Shown here: positions 1 to 11,516 of the stretch, piece by piece
How positions within the stretch are numbered: position 1 is the stretch's first letter
Layout of the letters: every line of letters begins with the position of its first letter
NCBI GenBank assembly: GCA_029964075.1
Contig: CM057149.1
Coordinates: forward strand, 15,452,197 to 15,516,196
Length of the DNA: 64,000 nt
Direction: 5' to 3'
From: Patiria pectinifera
Lineage: Eukaryota; Echinodermata; Asteroidea; Valvatida; Asterinidae
Translations under genes and position numbers: made by a program
Notes under the pieces: model-generated
Database searches by the model: none
The model's input: the letters and a program-made list of their open reading frames with translations, nothing else
What the model was told of the DNA's origin: nothing

Positions 1-1557
1 AAATTAATTTACTGCAAATTAAAGACCAATAACCAACTTCATAAAAAAAAAAACTCAAATCAAAATTAAAGACGTGATCAAGTTCAAACATCGGGCCAAA
101 AACCAAAAAATACAGGCAAAGACTAAAACCTGAAACCAACACAGTTAGAATAGTGGATCTTAGAGAATACACTCTGGCAGAAAATCAAATGACTCGACAA
201 CGGACATGAACCCAAGCAGGATAAAGAGGAAACTAATACATTGATGACTGTTCAGTGTCTCTGCTGTTCTGCTGGGATAAAATCATATTTGGGGGGGGGG
301 GGTCACAAAACTACAACATATAAGACATGTTTCGTTGTTTGGCATGTTTGGTTAGTACTTCAGTAGTGCATTCCGCATAAAAGGGGTATTGCAACACCTC
401 TCTAATTTATTTGTAGCTATTGTTAGCCGATGTATTTTTTTTTACAAGTTTTCTTCACCTTAGTCGTTATTCTTTTCTTTCTAACTCCTTTACAAAGGAC
501 TCCCGATGACACCCACATCACATGACCAGCCCCAACCATGCTCCAAGCATGCTCCAGTGCATGCTTCAACCAGTTCCCAAAGCAAGAATCTCAACCCAGT
601 CTCAAGACGAAGACGTGACACACCTATTCTTTCCAGGTCAACTGCAAGATTCCTGCTTTTTCTCTTTACCCATTCAAAACACATTTTCCTTCTAGCCATA
701 ATTTTATTTTTAGAAGTCATGAAATAGTGCAACAAAAATCACTTTTTTGTGCTGTTTTATGTCCATCCTTTTTTTTAAATTATATCCGTGGCTTAGTTGT
801 ACCCAAGATTAATGATGGAATGATTACCCGAAAATTACTGGCCAAGCAGACCGTGTCGATCCTGGCAAACTTATTTGATAACAAAACAATGTCTTTGATT
901 ACCAAATTACATAATCACTCTTTAAATTTCACAACAAAATATTCATACTCGCATACCCCTCCATTTCTCATGAGTTTTCACCAACACTCATTAAAAAAAT
1001 GTTGTCCTGAAACTTACAATGCCACTGTCATTATTTATGATTACAGCTTTTAACACAAAAAACTGAAATTGCACAATAACCTTTGGCCGTCTTGCTTGAA
1101 AGTCTTTCATGGAATGTTTGTGCCTATGGTAAACAAGCCTGGACCGACGTCCCTTGAGAAAATTGCTCCGAAAACTGACTACAATTATACCCCCTGAGTT
1201 TTGTCGAAGTACTACCCTGTACAGTAATGAATGCAAATACATTATTACTAAAAAAATCGTGTATACCTGATTTCATTTTCACAGTTTTGTAATAAATACA
1301 TTTAACATGTGGTGATTGACATAATTATGAAGTGCTCCAATATGTCCTTTCTTTTAGTTTTACTCTCTTCTGCAAATAAACGTGTTACAATACTTTGCTG
1401 TACAACCCCATCACCATAATAAAAACACCAACTGCTATAATGACATTAACTTCTACTTAATACATAAGAAACACCCCCTTCACCATAACAAATATAAATT
1501 GTTGCCCACTTCCCCGGAAATATAAGTGACCATTCACAGGTGTAACATAAATAGGCA
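1..1557. other. 3' flank of SLC16-like gene, no gene seen
   Basis: AT-rich sequence with short open frames only. No domain, RNA gene or well-formed inverted repeat recognised, apart from homopolymer runs such as the G tract near 291-302. Confidence 0.5.
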
Positions 1558-1779
1558 TGGGCGTCGCGAGGAGGGCACTTCTCCCCCACCGAAAAGAAAA
1601 AAAAAAAAAAAGACGCGAAGTCATAGGGATGTGAATTTAATGGGTTGGGGGGGCAAAATGTCCCTGCCCCCCCCCCCCTCTAAAACTGATACATCGAGAA
1701 TGTGTTGAAAAAAAAACAGGCATTTTTGGGGCAAAAATATGTTTTGCCCCCCTCTAGAAAAAAATCCTGGCGACGCCCA
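1558..1779. mobile_element. Short inverted-repeat element with TGGGCGTCGC ends
   Basis: Begins TGGGCGTCGCGAGGA and ends TCCTGGCGACGCCCA, so about 15 bp of terminal inverted repeat around a 222-bp body with C and G tracts. Related ends appear at 11214 (ATGGGCGTCGAT) and near 20615 (CGACGCCCATG). No target duplication was clear. Confidence 0.6.
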
Positions 1780-2527
1780 CACAATATCCAACCCCCACCC
1801 CCACTGGCTGCCCCCTCCTCTCCTCTGTAGTGAGAACGATGGATACGACGTTGTATAGGCCAAGATCAAACCACGTTTCATCTAAATTACCTAATTGTAC
1901 AGTTGGTGTTTACGTCCTTAATGGTTTGGCACCTTGAAAAATCAATGTTCAAATTGACTGGACAATATTCTAGCACAACATTATTTATGAGCTTTATATA
2001 ATGAGACATCGCATGAGACAATCGGTGGGCAATAAATACTTAATTTCATTCAACTGTTTACAGCAAGACCTTCCTAATCGGCGCGCAATTTAAAACAACA
2101 TTTAAACGGTATGAATCCCAGCACAAACATAAACCTCCACAATATCAGCGATTTCAATATCACCATCTCCCCTCTATAACAAAAACCATTTCTCCCCATC
2201 CCTGGAAATATTTCTCCCCATCCCCGGAAATATTGGTGACATGGTTGACGGGTTTTCCAACTTGATGGGCGTTCCAACTAGCACCCTTCACCCTAGCTAG
2301 CCCCTTCCCCTATATTGAAAATATGTCCTGGACCCTCGCACAATCTCCGCAGGAAACGTTATGTGCGCGCACGTTGCTAAACGCAAATACAACTTAGGCG
2401 AGACTGATGGCAAGTCCAAATAGGCTCGCGTGCAGCAGAGGGTCTGATTCTTTATTTGACTTATAGTTTAAATTATCGAGATTTCATTGTATACAGTAAT
2501 TATTACGAAACAGTCAACTCCACCCAT
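1780..2527. other. Non-coding 3' flank, nothing recognised
   Basis: No supported gene. It would include the SLC16 3' UTR, but no polyadenylation site could be assigned with confidence. Confidence 0.4.
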
Positions 2528-2563
2528 CTAGCGGATGCCGCGCGAAGCGCGGCATCCCGCTAG
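2528..2563. repeat. GC-rich hairpin just past the SLC16 stop codon
   Basis: Near-perfect 36-nt palindrome: left arm CTAGCGGATGCCGCGC, loop GAA, right arm its complement with one extra base, closed by CTAG at both ends. It starts 3 nt after the stop codon on the minus strand. The local sequence around it is AT-rich. Confidence 0.8.
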
Positions 2564-2566
2564 TGT

Positions 2567-2688
2567 CTATTGTACCAGACTTTTACCGTACACGGCCTCG
2601 ATGATAAACAATGGAATGGACAGCAACATCATTCCGCTGTACATGTAGAAAGTGATGTTGAAACTCCCCGTCCACTTAAAAATCAAAC
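2567..2688 (-). CDS. SLC16-like exon 4 (C-terminus and stop)
   Basis: Too short to be seen as an open frame alone. Acceptor ccttttatag|GTTTG. It encodes LIFKWTGSFNITFYMYSG, a helix LLSIPLFIIEAVYG and ends SLVQ-stop. The join to exon 3 (ALIAG|LIFKWTG) matches the conserved end of monocarboxylate transporters. Confidence 0.88.
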
Positions 2689-5600
2689 CTATAAAAGGAA
2701 AAGAAGTTATAGTCACTTCAAATAAGTCACTTCGATAAGTCAAACTCTGATAACTTTAACCAACGGTTTAAGACAAACAAAGAACCCATTCCCTTTGGTA
2801 GTTTAACAATGATATACAACCCTGCTTAACTCAAAACTTTGCTTAGGTCAAATTTTGAACCTGTTTCCTTGAGGTATGACTTATCAAGATTTCAATGTAA
2901 TTCACAACTATTTAAACTAGCGGCATTAACGAAAGTCGGGTTTTTAGAGACTACAACCGGAACATGCTTTTATCATATTTTGTCCCCTTTTGAAATATGC
3001 GACATGAGCCGAGAAAGATGGTATTGGTATGTAGGATTCAAAACTATTGCAATACAAAATACAGCAAACCTGCTATCAATGCACCGAGCATGCCAGCGAC
3101 GCCTTTGAACAATCCCAGCCAGCCCAGTACACTAACCAACCGGTCATCGGTCGCTAGGAACCGCATCATGACGTCAACCGCTTGGACCACCGTCCCGTAA
3201 CCGACACCAATAAGACCCGAAACGGCCAACTGCCAGAGAAACGCTCCTGTGAGAGCGTCTGCCAGAAATGATACACTCATGAGGGCTGCGCCGAGACACG
3301 CCCAGAATGTCACGGACAGTTTGGCCCCAACCTGCTGCAGGAAGGGCGCCACCAACCTGCCGATGATGTTGCCCACCCTAAAAGCTGTGGGAAGAAACGA
3401 TGCCTGTGTGCGGCTCAGGCCACTTAACTGACCGTGCGACACCATGTACATCACGAAAGCATTGTAGACAAAAGTGACTGCAAACCTGCCAAAAGCCAGG
3501 AGGATGAACCGCACGTCGGCTAGCACTCCGAAGTCAATTGTACTGATGAAGTGTCGGAAATACTTTCTTGCCGAACTTTTGTGAGGATCCGGGCTCGGAT
3601 GATGTCTCTTCTCTGAGGTGCTGGTTTCGTCCCCGGCCGAATTAGATCCTTCCTCCTGGCTGCTTTCGCCCTCGTCACTATTTGCAACCTTTTGGTATTG
3701 TTCAGTATCCGACGGAGACAAAGATGGATCCCGTCGCACTAACATACCAAACGCCACAAGATGGAACGAGATACCACCCAGCAATAGCATGGTTCCTCTC
3801 CAGCCGTAGGTGTCCAGGAGAATCTGAGTGACAGGGGCATAGACTATCACACCAATGGGAGTGCCCATCATCGATAGGCCAATGGCTAACGGATATCTCT
3901 CCTTGAAGTATGGGGCCAACACGACAAAACTGTTGATGAATAGGAACGCGGACCCTAGACCTGCGAAATGAATATCAGAAAATGAGAAGTTTAGAAATAC
4001 ATCTACAATCTCACCCAAAATGGTTGGGACACGTAATAATAAGCATATCCCCTCTCCGTCCCCCAACTCCCCGGGCAATATTGTTATCTGCAGCTGGAGC
4101 ACAGACCTCGCGATGAGACGAAACATTGGCCGGGGCCGAGGGAGGGAGGGGGGTGAGATTTGGCCGGGATTTTGGTTGTTTTGCAGTGCACTCCTGAATA
4201 CAAATACAAATACGGAAGCCCGAATCTTTCCTTCGGAGAGGTGGATTTACATTTCTTGTATTTGGAGATCCTATTTTGATATCAATCTGAGAACTAAAAG
4301 GAATTTGTGAACGGCAGTGTTGGGCATTATGGGAAACTGTTAATGATTTAGAGCAAAGTGTTTTCATTGTCACTATTTTGTTGCACCGTTACAGAAGATT
4401 GGGATCATGACAGCTACTTCTCGTTGTTATCCTGTTAAGAGAAGAGTTCTCGCTAAGAAGATTTCTCTGTCAACCTGGAAAACTGTTGCCACACGCACGC
4501 ACGAACGAACGAACACAAGATAATACATTGAGACGGCCTGCTTATCACAACAGTTTAGGGTGAACTCGTTATTGAAAGGTGAATGACCATAGTTAAAATG
4601 CAGACTTTTGTCCAATGTTTGTATGCGGTTATACAGGGCGAGTCAAACAAAGCGAAACCCAAATGTAGGGACTATTGTTTAAAGCCCGAGTCCATCATTT
4701 GCAGCTATCCAAAAAAGTAACTGGCGTAATTATTGTTGAAAAACATACTGGTTGAAAGATAGTAAGGGGACTAAACTCCCTGTGAAATTATTCTTTCTGG
4801 CAAGCTCTCATTTTGAAGAAATCAACGAAAGAAGGAATTTCCAACGGTGCGTCTTAAGAAGCACCGTAGGAAAATTTAAATTAGTAGTTCGTTTTGTTAT
4901 TCGGCGCAGCGCGCACAAGCATTGGAACGACGCACAGGCGCGCGCGGTTGCTATAATTCGTCGGATCAGTGCGCGACATCGCGTATAGCTACAATTCAAA
5001 ACAATTCGAAACATGATTTAGCAACGTTTGATTTGAAATTGAGAACCTAGAATGCTGTTTTTCTCGGAATATAATTTCTGAAGCTGAGCTGAAACTTCAT
5101 CAAGTAAGATGTTCAGTATCCTTCATTAGATTTTGAACACTTTTGTTGCTTCAAACGAACAAAATGCACTAATTACAAATGATGGACTATAGTTTTAAGT
5201 GAAGTTCTGCATGTAGTACTTTCAGAATCTAAGATATGAAAGCCCAATTCAAATAGCTTTCTTTGTGTACAAGAATCATTCAAATCACTCATAATAGTTT
5301 TCAAGTTACGGTTTTAAACACAACCACTGTTTTAAAGTTCTGTCCATGGATCATAAGAAGGTAAGTGTTCTTTCAACACAAACGAATTATATACAGATGT
5401 GTGTGAACTGTTTTTGTTTTGCTGAAATGCAAACAGTGGCTGTGTTTTAAAATTCAGCACCCATACTCCAAGCGGTCTTAAACAGAGTGATTAAAACCTC
5501 CAAAGCACACATTGATTCCCTTAATATAGGATAGCAAAATTAAATTAACGCTTTAAGATATTATCTTGCAAAGCCAAATGTGCACCACATACAGTACACT

Positions 5601-8600
5601 CGACTGAATGTCAATAACTCTTTACCTGTGAGTCCAACTATGAAAAAGGTCGTTGCGAAAATGTTATGTGATATCGAGGTCAGGATAAATCCCAGGCCAA
5701 GAAGAATTCCACCAAATATCATCACGGGACGGCTGCCAAACAGACGAGAGAGGGCGCCAACAACTGGCCCTGTGAGGGCAAAGAGCACACATTTATTCAT
5801 GGTTGGTGTTGGTGGATTCGTGCATAAAGATGTACATGAATTAATATATAAAGAGTATGGGTATGTCGATTAGCGAGCTATACTTGGAAGGCCTAAATGC
5901 AGTGGGAGGAAAAGCAGCTACAGGGTGAGTCAAAAAGCGGAACCCAAACCCGAACAAAATTTCTTTCATATTTTAAAAAAATATGTAGCACCAAAAATAA
6001 TAATGACTGGAAAGCCAATTTCATAAAATACTTTTAAATGAAAAAAATACTAAAATTGCTTAATCCGTTCAAAGAGTATCCCCATTAAAACGCAATGAAC
6101 CTAAAACCCGTTTCGTCCAAAGAAAGCAATGTTTTGTGGGTTTTGACGGTTTGGAACAACAAAGAAAATGACACAGAATACTTGGTTCAACAACTGTAGT
6201 ACACAACATCTTTATTAACAACACTGCTTGGGCAAACAATATGACTTATAAATCACCTTTCTTTTTAATAGGCGGACCTTCAAAAGGACTTTTTGAATAT
6301 TTTTTACTTTGAAACTGAGGTTTAATCGCTGGTGATTTTTGAAGACAATTCGTCGATCGTACCATGCACGATCTGACCTATCTCAGTTTTTGCCATTTCG
6401 AGAAAAACGCATTTGAAGTTGGGCCTATTTTGCATCCACTCTTTCACCCAGAACACTAATGTTTATTGACTCAGTTTTTATATATAATAAAGTTGGATAG
6501 TTGAATTATGATTTTTAATTGTTTTCTAAGGCAAAAACTCATCATTACCAGGTCAAAAATAGGCGTCAAATCCATAAGTCACTTCGTGAAAATTTCATTT
6601 TCATATTTCATGCTCGCGAACGGCGACCTATCTAGATAGGTCACTTCGTGAAAATTTAATTTTCATTTTTCATGCGCGCGAACGGCGACCTATCCAGATA
6701 GGTCACTTCGTGAAACGAACAATTTCGATTTCTCTGTGGCTGATAGTGACTTATGTCATATGCGCATGCGCGCGTGCGGAAGTCATTAATGGAGGTTCGC
6801 TGCAATCTGTTGTTTTTTATATTAATATTATTGTTATTAGAGATTAATAAGCTCTTACAAATTAAAACGCTATAGTGTTATAGTGAAGGAAATTAGAAAA
6901 TGAATTCCAACATATATGGGGTGCATAGAAACTTGTTGAATACATTGTGTATACCTCCTAGTAATAATTCTTGAACGAATTCATTGTAAAGGTGTACTTT
7001 TATTCCATTTTTTTCTATTCTTATCTGTCAACCAATCGAGAAATAAAATCCGTGGACAAAACAGGTATTTTGTTCAAACAAGACTCACAGGTTCAAGTTA
7101 CACTGAAACAGAACGATAAGCGTACATGTACACTCTCATAATCTTCAAATCTTTGTTTTCTATTTGTTATTTTTCAAAGTGTACTTTCACATTATTTAAA
7201 CCTATTATTCCCTAAAAACAGCAATTTTCTGCAGATACTTTGTAAGCCTCCCCTTAAAAAAAAAATATCGGCTGCATTTTAATTAACAATGCTCAAAACG
7301 TCAAAACTTAATATAAATAGGATGTTTAGTCGCGTTAATACAATAAAGATTTTGTTTTTTGAGAGTCAACTATCATCATAACAGGCCATATTTAAGGGCC
7401 ACTCAAGAGAGAAAAAAATATATCTTAAGAAACAAATTAATTATGTAGAAAGAGAGTACTATCCTTGATATTTGAACTGGGACTGACTATAATCGAAAAA
7501 GGAAAACATGATGCAGGATGAGTTAACAGAGAGGCAGTGCAAAGAGTTGTTCTCAGCAATCTTTCAAATTTAAAAATAAGGGCTTTACTTGAAACGTTCT
7601 TAGCAATGAATTTCCTTTATTTGTTCTTAATTAATGTTTTTAGTTTTTAGTTTTACTTCAAACTATAGGTGCATAAATGAAACAGTGCGAGAACTGACAA
7701 TAAAAGAGGTATCTCTTAATATTTCAAGATAAGTCTGGCATTAGTGAAGGATGTAGATCAAAGGTGATAACAGTGACGGCTAAGGAACAGCTCCTGGTTC
7801 AAAGATTGTGGAGTTACAAGCACAACACATCGTAAATCTTGAGAAATGCACACAAAAAAGACTAGAAATACATTCACTCAACATTTTATCGGCAATTAGT
7901 AGTCGCCATTTGTTTTAAGGCTGAGCATGTTCCCGTTACATTCCGAGGCATACTGTGGCAGGTGGTTCATACATTCAGTAATCAATACGTTTTAATTAAA
8001 TTTAAATTTTGAATCTACATGAACATTTATTTGGATTTTTTTCTTTTAATATAGTCGACATGGAAAATCAATATAAAACATTTACAGTTTGTTATTAACA
8101 AGGAAATCATTGATAAATCATTTAGAATGTGTTTCATGTCTGGTGTTACTATCCTTGCAGTCTGTGTCTTTTTTGGATTTTCACATGTTTTGCAATATTA
8201 ACTAAAACAAATCATAGCAACTCAATTTAACTTTTTTGCAGTTCACCCCATTTATATTCTTTTTGTTATCTGCACTGACTTTAGAATTGTAGCAAGACTG
8301 GAGTACTAAATCAATATTTAAAAAGAGAGAAACGAAGCACAAAACGTAAGAACGAGGAACAGACGCAATGCTCTTTTTGATCTGAGCCGGGCAGTACAAA
8401 ACCAAAATATTAAGCAGCAAAAGTATGAACGGTTAAATAATAACCTTTATGCTCAAAAAATTGCTTACATTCATGCTCCAGGAATCGATCACTTTCCTTT
8501 TAACGAAGCGTTTTCAAAACTTAATTCATGCAATTGTATAGACGAATGGTGCTCTGTATAAACTTTTGGCTGCAATTAACCACTGAGACATCCACATTCT

Positions 8601-10649
8601 GTAACACAAACAAACCAAACCAATCACGAATCATAATATTAAAAAAGCAAACCTTAGTTTGGCCCTTTTATTTAATAAATATTTTCCCGAAAGGACAGTC
8701 AGTGAATCAGCGTAAATATCAACCGAGATGTCATTAAAAAGCATTAGTTCGGAATCGAACCCCACTCAAGTGTTATTCTGACTGATTATGACTACCCACT
8801 ACCATCTACACTATACAGTACGCCGATAGGCTAATTAGCTCTGTGCTATCATACAAACGAGTCGCTGCAAAACATGTATTCAGACAAAACCCAAACACGA
8901 ACATATTGCAAAACCCGGAGGAATATACTTACAGACGTTTATGGAATCAGAAACTCGGTTGAAACTTGCTAGTTTCGTTCAGCCATCAAACGACATGTGT
9001 ACGCCGCCATTGTTTCTGATAACGCTAAAGACTGGCCCCTATATAGTAACTCATTTTCATAAGAAAGTGATAGGGACCACATTAAGTCCAGGTATCAGAC
9101 TCTATAAGTCACTTCGTGGAAAACTGACAGCGTTGTTTACGCGTTTCACGAAGTGACCTATCTCGATGCGTCAGTTTGTGAAATGATAATTTTGCATTTT
9201 GTAGCGATAGGTCAACATTTTTAATTAGCTGAATCAGCTTAATTAGCTAATTAGGCCACATATGAATTTGAAATTTTCAGAAAATAAAGATTTCATCATG
9301 CATAACCAGAATATGCTAAAAACCAGAATTCGTCAACAATTCAGATAGGTCAGATCGTGGTACGATCGACGAATTGTGATGACGATTCTTGAAATCGCAT
9401 TTTTGGACGAAAGAGGTTTTAGGGTCATTGCGTTGAAACCGTGATATACTTTGAATGGATTGAGCAATTTCAGTAATTTTTTTCAACTAAAAGTAGTTTG
9501 TGAAATTGGCTTTCCAGTCATTATTATTTTTGGTGCTACAGATTTTTTAAAATATGAAATATATTTTTGGGGGTTTAGGTTCCGCTTTTTTTTACTCGCC
9601 CTGTACACTGGGATTTCCTAATATAAATGATACACACCAGGTGTGTGAAGAATGTGGATATATGAGGCTGGGAAAAGCTATACAGAGTGTCCCCCCCCCC
9701 CGAAAAAAAAAATCAACGCTAAACATTTGCCTTTAAAACGAAGGGATCCGTGGATTTTTATGTTTTGGGTATTAGATTAGAGCTGAAAGCTTTTTCTTTC
9801 AGATACTGAAACAAAAATCATGAAAACAGTACTTTGGGTTGCTGAGAAAATGCCACTTTCTCATCCTGTACACAAAACATTACCACAGCAAGGGATTTTC
9901 ACTGTACCTGTTTGTGCATGTCCTAGTTCTTGCCAACAACACGGAACACAATATGACAACAGTACAAATGAATTTGATGGAAATACCTTTTATTTTCCAC
10001 CTGAACAGGAATCTCATCCTTTTTAGTCCTAGTCTAAACCTTTTCAGCATCATAAAATATGTCAAAATTCCTACTGAAGGGTAATTGCTGTAGGCTTACA
10101 GTGAAATGTTTCACAGTTTAAGGTGTACAGGATTTTTTTTTTAATGCTCTTTTTACATAGTTGGCATTTGCTCAGCAGCCCAAAGTGCTATTTTCATGAT
10201 ATTTTTCAGTATTTGAAAGGAAAAGCTGCTATAGTTTAATCTGATACCCAAAACTTAACAATCCACCGATCTTTCATTTTCGAAGGGCCTATGTTTTAGG
10301 GTTGATTAGGTCCCTAAATAATGGTGTATCCGTAAACATCTATAAGCAACAACAACAACAACAACAACGAAATGAAACAAAAATTAGCATTCAAGTAATA
10401 AAATATACCGGTACAGTTCTTCATAACGTTGGACCAGATTGCAATCCAGCCGATGAGCCACAACTCGCTGTCGAGGTCGCTGGTCATGGGCATGAGCAGG
10501 ACGCCCAGAGCACTGAGGTTACCCATGATGACAACCATACTGAGGAACACAACCGCCACCATGACCCAACCCCACTTGTCGTGGTCGTGCTGATGAACGT
10601 GCTGACTGCCACGTGAAGCCATAGAAATGGACTTGATGCAGCTTGACAT
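2567..10649 (-). CDS. SLC16-family monocarboxylate-transporter-like protein (gene span, 4 coding exons)
   Basis: Coding exons are 10649-10409, 5769-5626, 3960-3070 and 2688-2567; together they give 466 codons including the TAG stop. All junctions are phase 1 and all introns are GT/AG. The product is a major-facilitator plasma-membrane carrier of the monocarboxylate transporter family. The first helix is preceded by DKWGW, matching the family motif before TM1. YFKERYPLAIGLSMMG matches the conserved TM5 motif. TGPVVGALSRLFGSRPVMI is the TM2-TM3 region. A long acidic Ser/Glu-rich loop at about residues 190-245 separates the two six-helix halves, and the end is the usual GLIFKWTGSFNITFYMYSG. Length is typical of the family. 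The substrate cannot be read: in TM8 (AFRVGNIIGRL) the Asp of lactate carriers seems replaced by Asn while the Arg is kept. Start: two in-frame ATGs, 10649 and 10622; the second (MASRGSQ) has G at +4 and is the likelier one. Family is sure; subfamily is not. Confidence 0.92.
3070..3960 (-). CDS. SLC16-like exon 3 (TM4 to TM12)
   Basis: 891 bp, the main exon. Acceptor ttcgcag|GTCTAGG, donor GCAG|GTTTGC. It carries the TM5 motif YFKERYPLAIG, the acidic central loop and helices 7-12. Reading on past the donor adds LLYFVLQ and a stop in the intron, so the exon boundary is set by the splice site and by the fit to exon 4. Confidence 0.93.
4492..4515. repeat. Short (ACGA/ACGC)n tract
   Basis: Tetranucleotide run acgcacgcacgaacgaacga in SLC16 intron 2. 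Confidence 0.6.
4637..4668 (+). mobile_element. Fragment of TA-targeted CAGGG element
   Basis: Starts TA-CAGGGCGAGTCAAACAAAG, the end of the element seen complete at 48915-49456. It is cut short just before the TTAA-targeted element at 4679, which may have inserted beside it. Confidence 0.6.
4679..5198 (-). mobile_element. TTAA-targeted non-autonomous element, family 1, copy A
   Basis: Ends are TTAAAGCC...AGTCCATCATTTG on the left and CAAATGATGGACT...TTAA on the right. Internally it holds the family hairpin around TTCCAACGGTGCGTCTTAAG. It runs opposite to copies B-D (28382-28946, 31754-32303, 33602-34164). No protein is encoded. TTAA at both ends fits piggyBac or Kolobok-type insertion. Confidence 0.8.
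5460..5493 (-). repeat. Half copy of the ACACTCTGTTTAAGACC palindrome family
   Basis: Reads ...ACTCCAAGCGGTCTTAAACAGAGTG, matching one arm of the hairpin at 17122-17207 and the half copy near 43951. Confidence 0.6.
5626..5769 (-). CDS. SLC16-like exon 2 (TM2-TM3)
   Basis: 144 bp, 48 codons, phase 1 at both ends. Acceptor is ...ccctcacag|GG, donor CAG|GTAAAG. Encodes GPVVGALSRLFGSRPVMI and the following helix, ending VGLTG. Confidence 0.92.
6570..6720. repeat. Tandem unit with AGGTCACTTCGTGAAA
   Basis: Two to three copies of a roughly 75-bp unit built from GTCACTTCGTGAAAATTT and GCGAACGGCGACCTATC, inside the 3.7 kb element. Inverted relatives are at 9105-9180. Confidence 0.7.
8745..8835 (-). 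repeat. tRNA-like SINE head
   Basis: On the minus strand there is a box-A-like TGTAGATGGTAGTGGG and a box B GGGTTCGATTCC about 40 nt later. The cloverleaf arms do not pair convincingly, so this looks like a SINE head inside the 3.7 kb element, not a tRNA gene. Confidence 0.4.
9680..10317. mobile_element. Inverted-repeat element of about 0.64 kb
   Basis: About 130-200 bp at each end are inverted copies, sharing GTTTTGGGTAT, CTTTCA...TACTGAAA and CACTTTGGG. A shorter relative with TAGGGTGACC ends lies at 36040-36383. No protein is encoded. Confidence 0.7.
10347..10369. repeat. (CAA)n microsatellite
   Basis: Run of CAA trinucleotides in SLC16 intron 1, about 40 bp from the exon 1 donor. Confidence 0.8.
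10409..10649 (-). CDS. SLC16-like exon 1 (TM1 and start)
   Basis: Encodes residues 1-80, including a His-rich N-terminus, DKWGW and the first membrane helix WVMVAVVFLSMVVIMG. Donor is G|GTATAT after 10409, phase 1; joined to exon 2 it reads NCTGPVVGAL. Alternative ATG at 10622. Confidence 0.9.
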
Positions 10650-10830
10650 ACAGAACTGTCGAAAACTGTCTAAAGTAAGCTACTTATCTCTCACGGATGC
10701 AACTTTCCCGCCCTTGACCGCCGGTATAGATCTCCTGTGCAAAGAAATAACGTCCTTACAATATGCCCAGGCAGAAAATTTGTCACAGTTCGATTTGGAT
10801 TTTCTTTTAAATAAATCGAAACACTTTAAA

Positions 10831-10986
10831 AGTTGAACTCAGAAATTGACTGAAGCAGGGTTTGAACCTGCGACCTCCAGATTACCATTCTGGTGCTTTT
10901 ACCAACTGAGCTATCCAGCCCTATGTTGGCGGTTCCCCAATTAGTCAATATCTGTGTTCTTGGGGCACAAGTCAGAAGCCATACAG
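10831..10986 (-). mobile_element. tRNA-derived SINE, family D
   Basis: On the minus strand: TAGCTCAGTTGG (box A) and GGTTCAAACC (box B). It closely matches 55583-55736 along its whole length, including sequence before the tRNA-like part (GGGAACCGCCAACATAGG). Acceptor arms do not pair. Confidence 0.85.
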
Positions 10987-11213
10987 CAGTATGCCATACA
11001 GCCAGGCCCGGATTACCCAATAGGCACAACAGGTACTGTGCCTATGGCCTACGAAAAATTCGCGGGCCTACGAAAATGCCGCAGCGAGGCCTACCCAGAC
11101 CACACCCACGCGCACTGAAAAGTTTTTAAAAACTTCTAGGGTCTCTCTCAGAATGTTTGATTTCACCACACCTGACGCACGGTGCCAACCAATTGACGCA
11201 CGGTGCCAACCAT

Positions 11214-11516
11214 GGGCGTCGATCGGTAGGGGCCGGGGCGGTGGGGGGCATGATCGTTCCCCCTAGCTATTTTCGTCCCTGAACAAAATTGATTTTGGCC
11301 TGTATTTTAAGTCTGTATGTCAGAATAGCTGATTCAATGACTCCAAACTCTAACATGATGTTTAAATGAGGATCTTTTGCTAAAATCTTACCAGTCATAA
11401 ATTGCCTCAGATCACACCACAGAGCGTCTAGAATCTATTTTGACCTCCATGATTTTATGAAATGTGAATAAATTGATCATAATAAGAGTGTCCTCTGACG
11501 TCAAAAATCCTGGCTA
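11214..11516. mobile_element. Possible inverted-repeat element (ATGGGCGTCG / TACGCCACT ends)
   Basis: Starts ATGGGCGTCGATCGG like the element at 1558 and ends near AAAATCCTGGCTACGCCACTG. Two direct copies of TGACGCACGGTGCCAACC precede it. The ends pair only partly. Confidence 0.4.

Larger units (their letters stand above)
5921..9603. mobile_element. 3.7 kb non-autonomous element with long inverted ends, TA target
   Basis: Left end is TA-CAGGGTGAGTCAAAAAGC and right end is its complement, CGCCCTG-TA, so the target duplication is TA (Tc1/mariner-type). The inverted ends match over about 200 bp and pick up again further in (TCGTCGATCGTACCA at about 6350 and its complement at about 9360). The middle is AT-rich, has no frame above about 72 codons and shows no transposase. 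A 0.54 kb relative with the same ends lies at 48915-49456. The element lies wholly in the first coding intron of the SLC16-like gene. Confidence 0.82.

Noticed and set aside
2528-2563. Bacterial-type transcription terminator
   Set aside because: The locus is an animal genome and no T run follows on the relevant strand.
3044-4126. 360-codon single-exon transporter
   Set aside because: It starts and ends inside introns; acceptor at 3960 and donor at 3070 are needed for the in-frame joins to the neighbouring exons.
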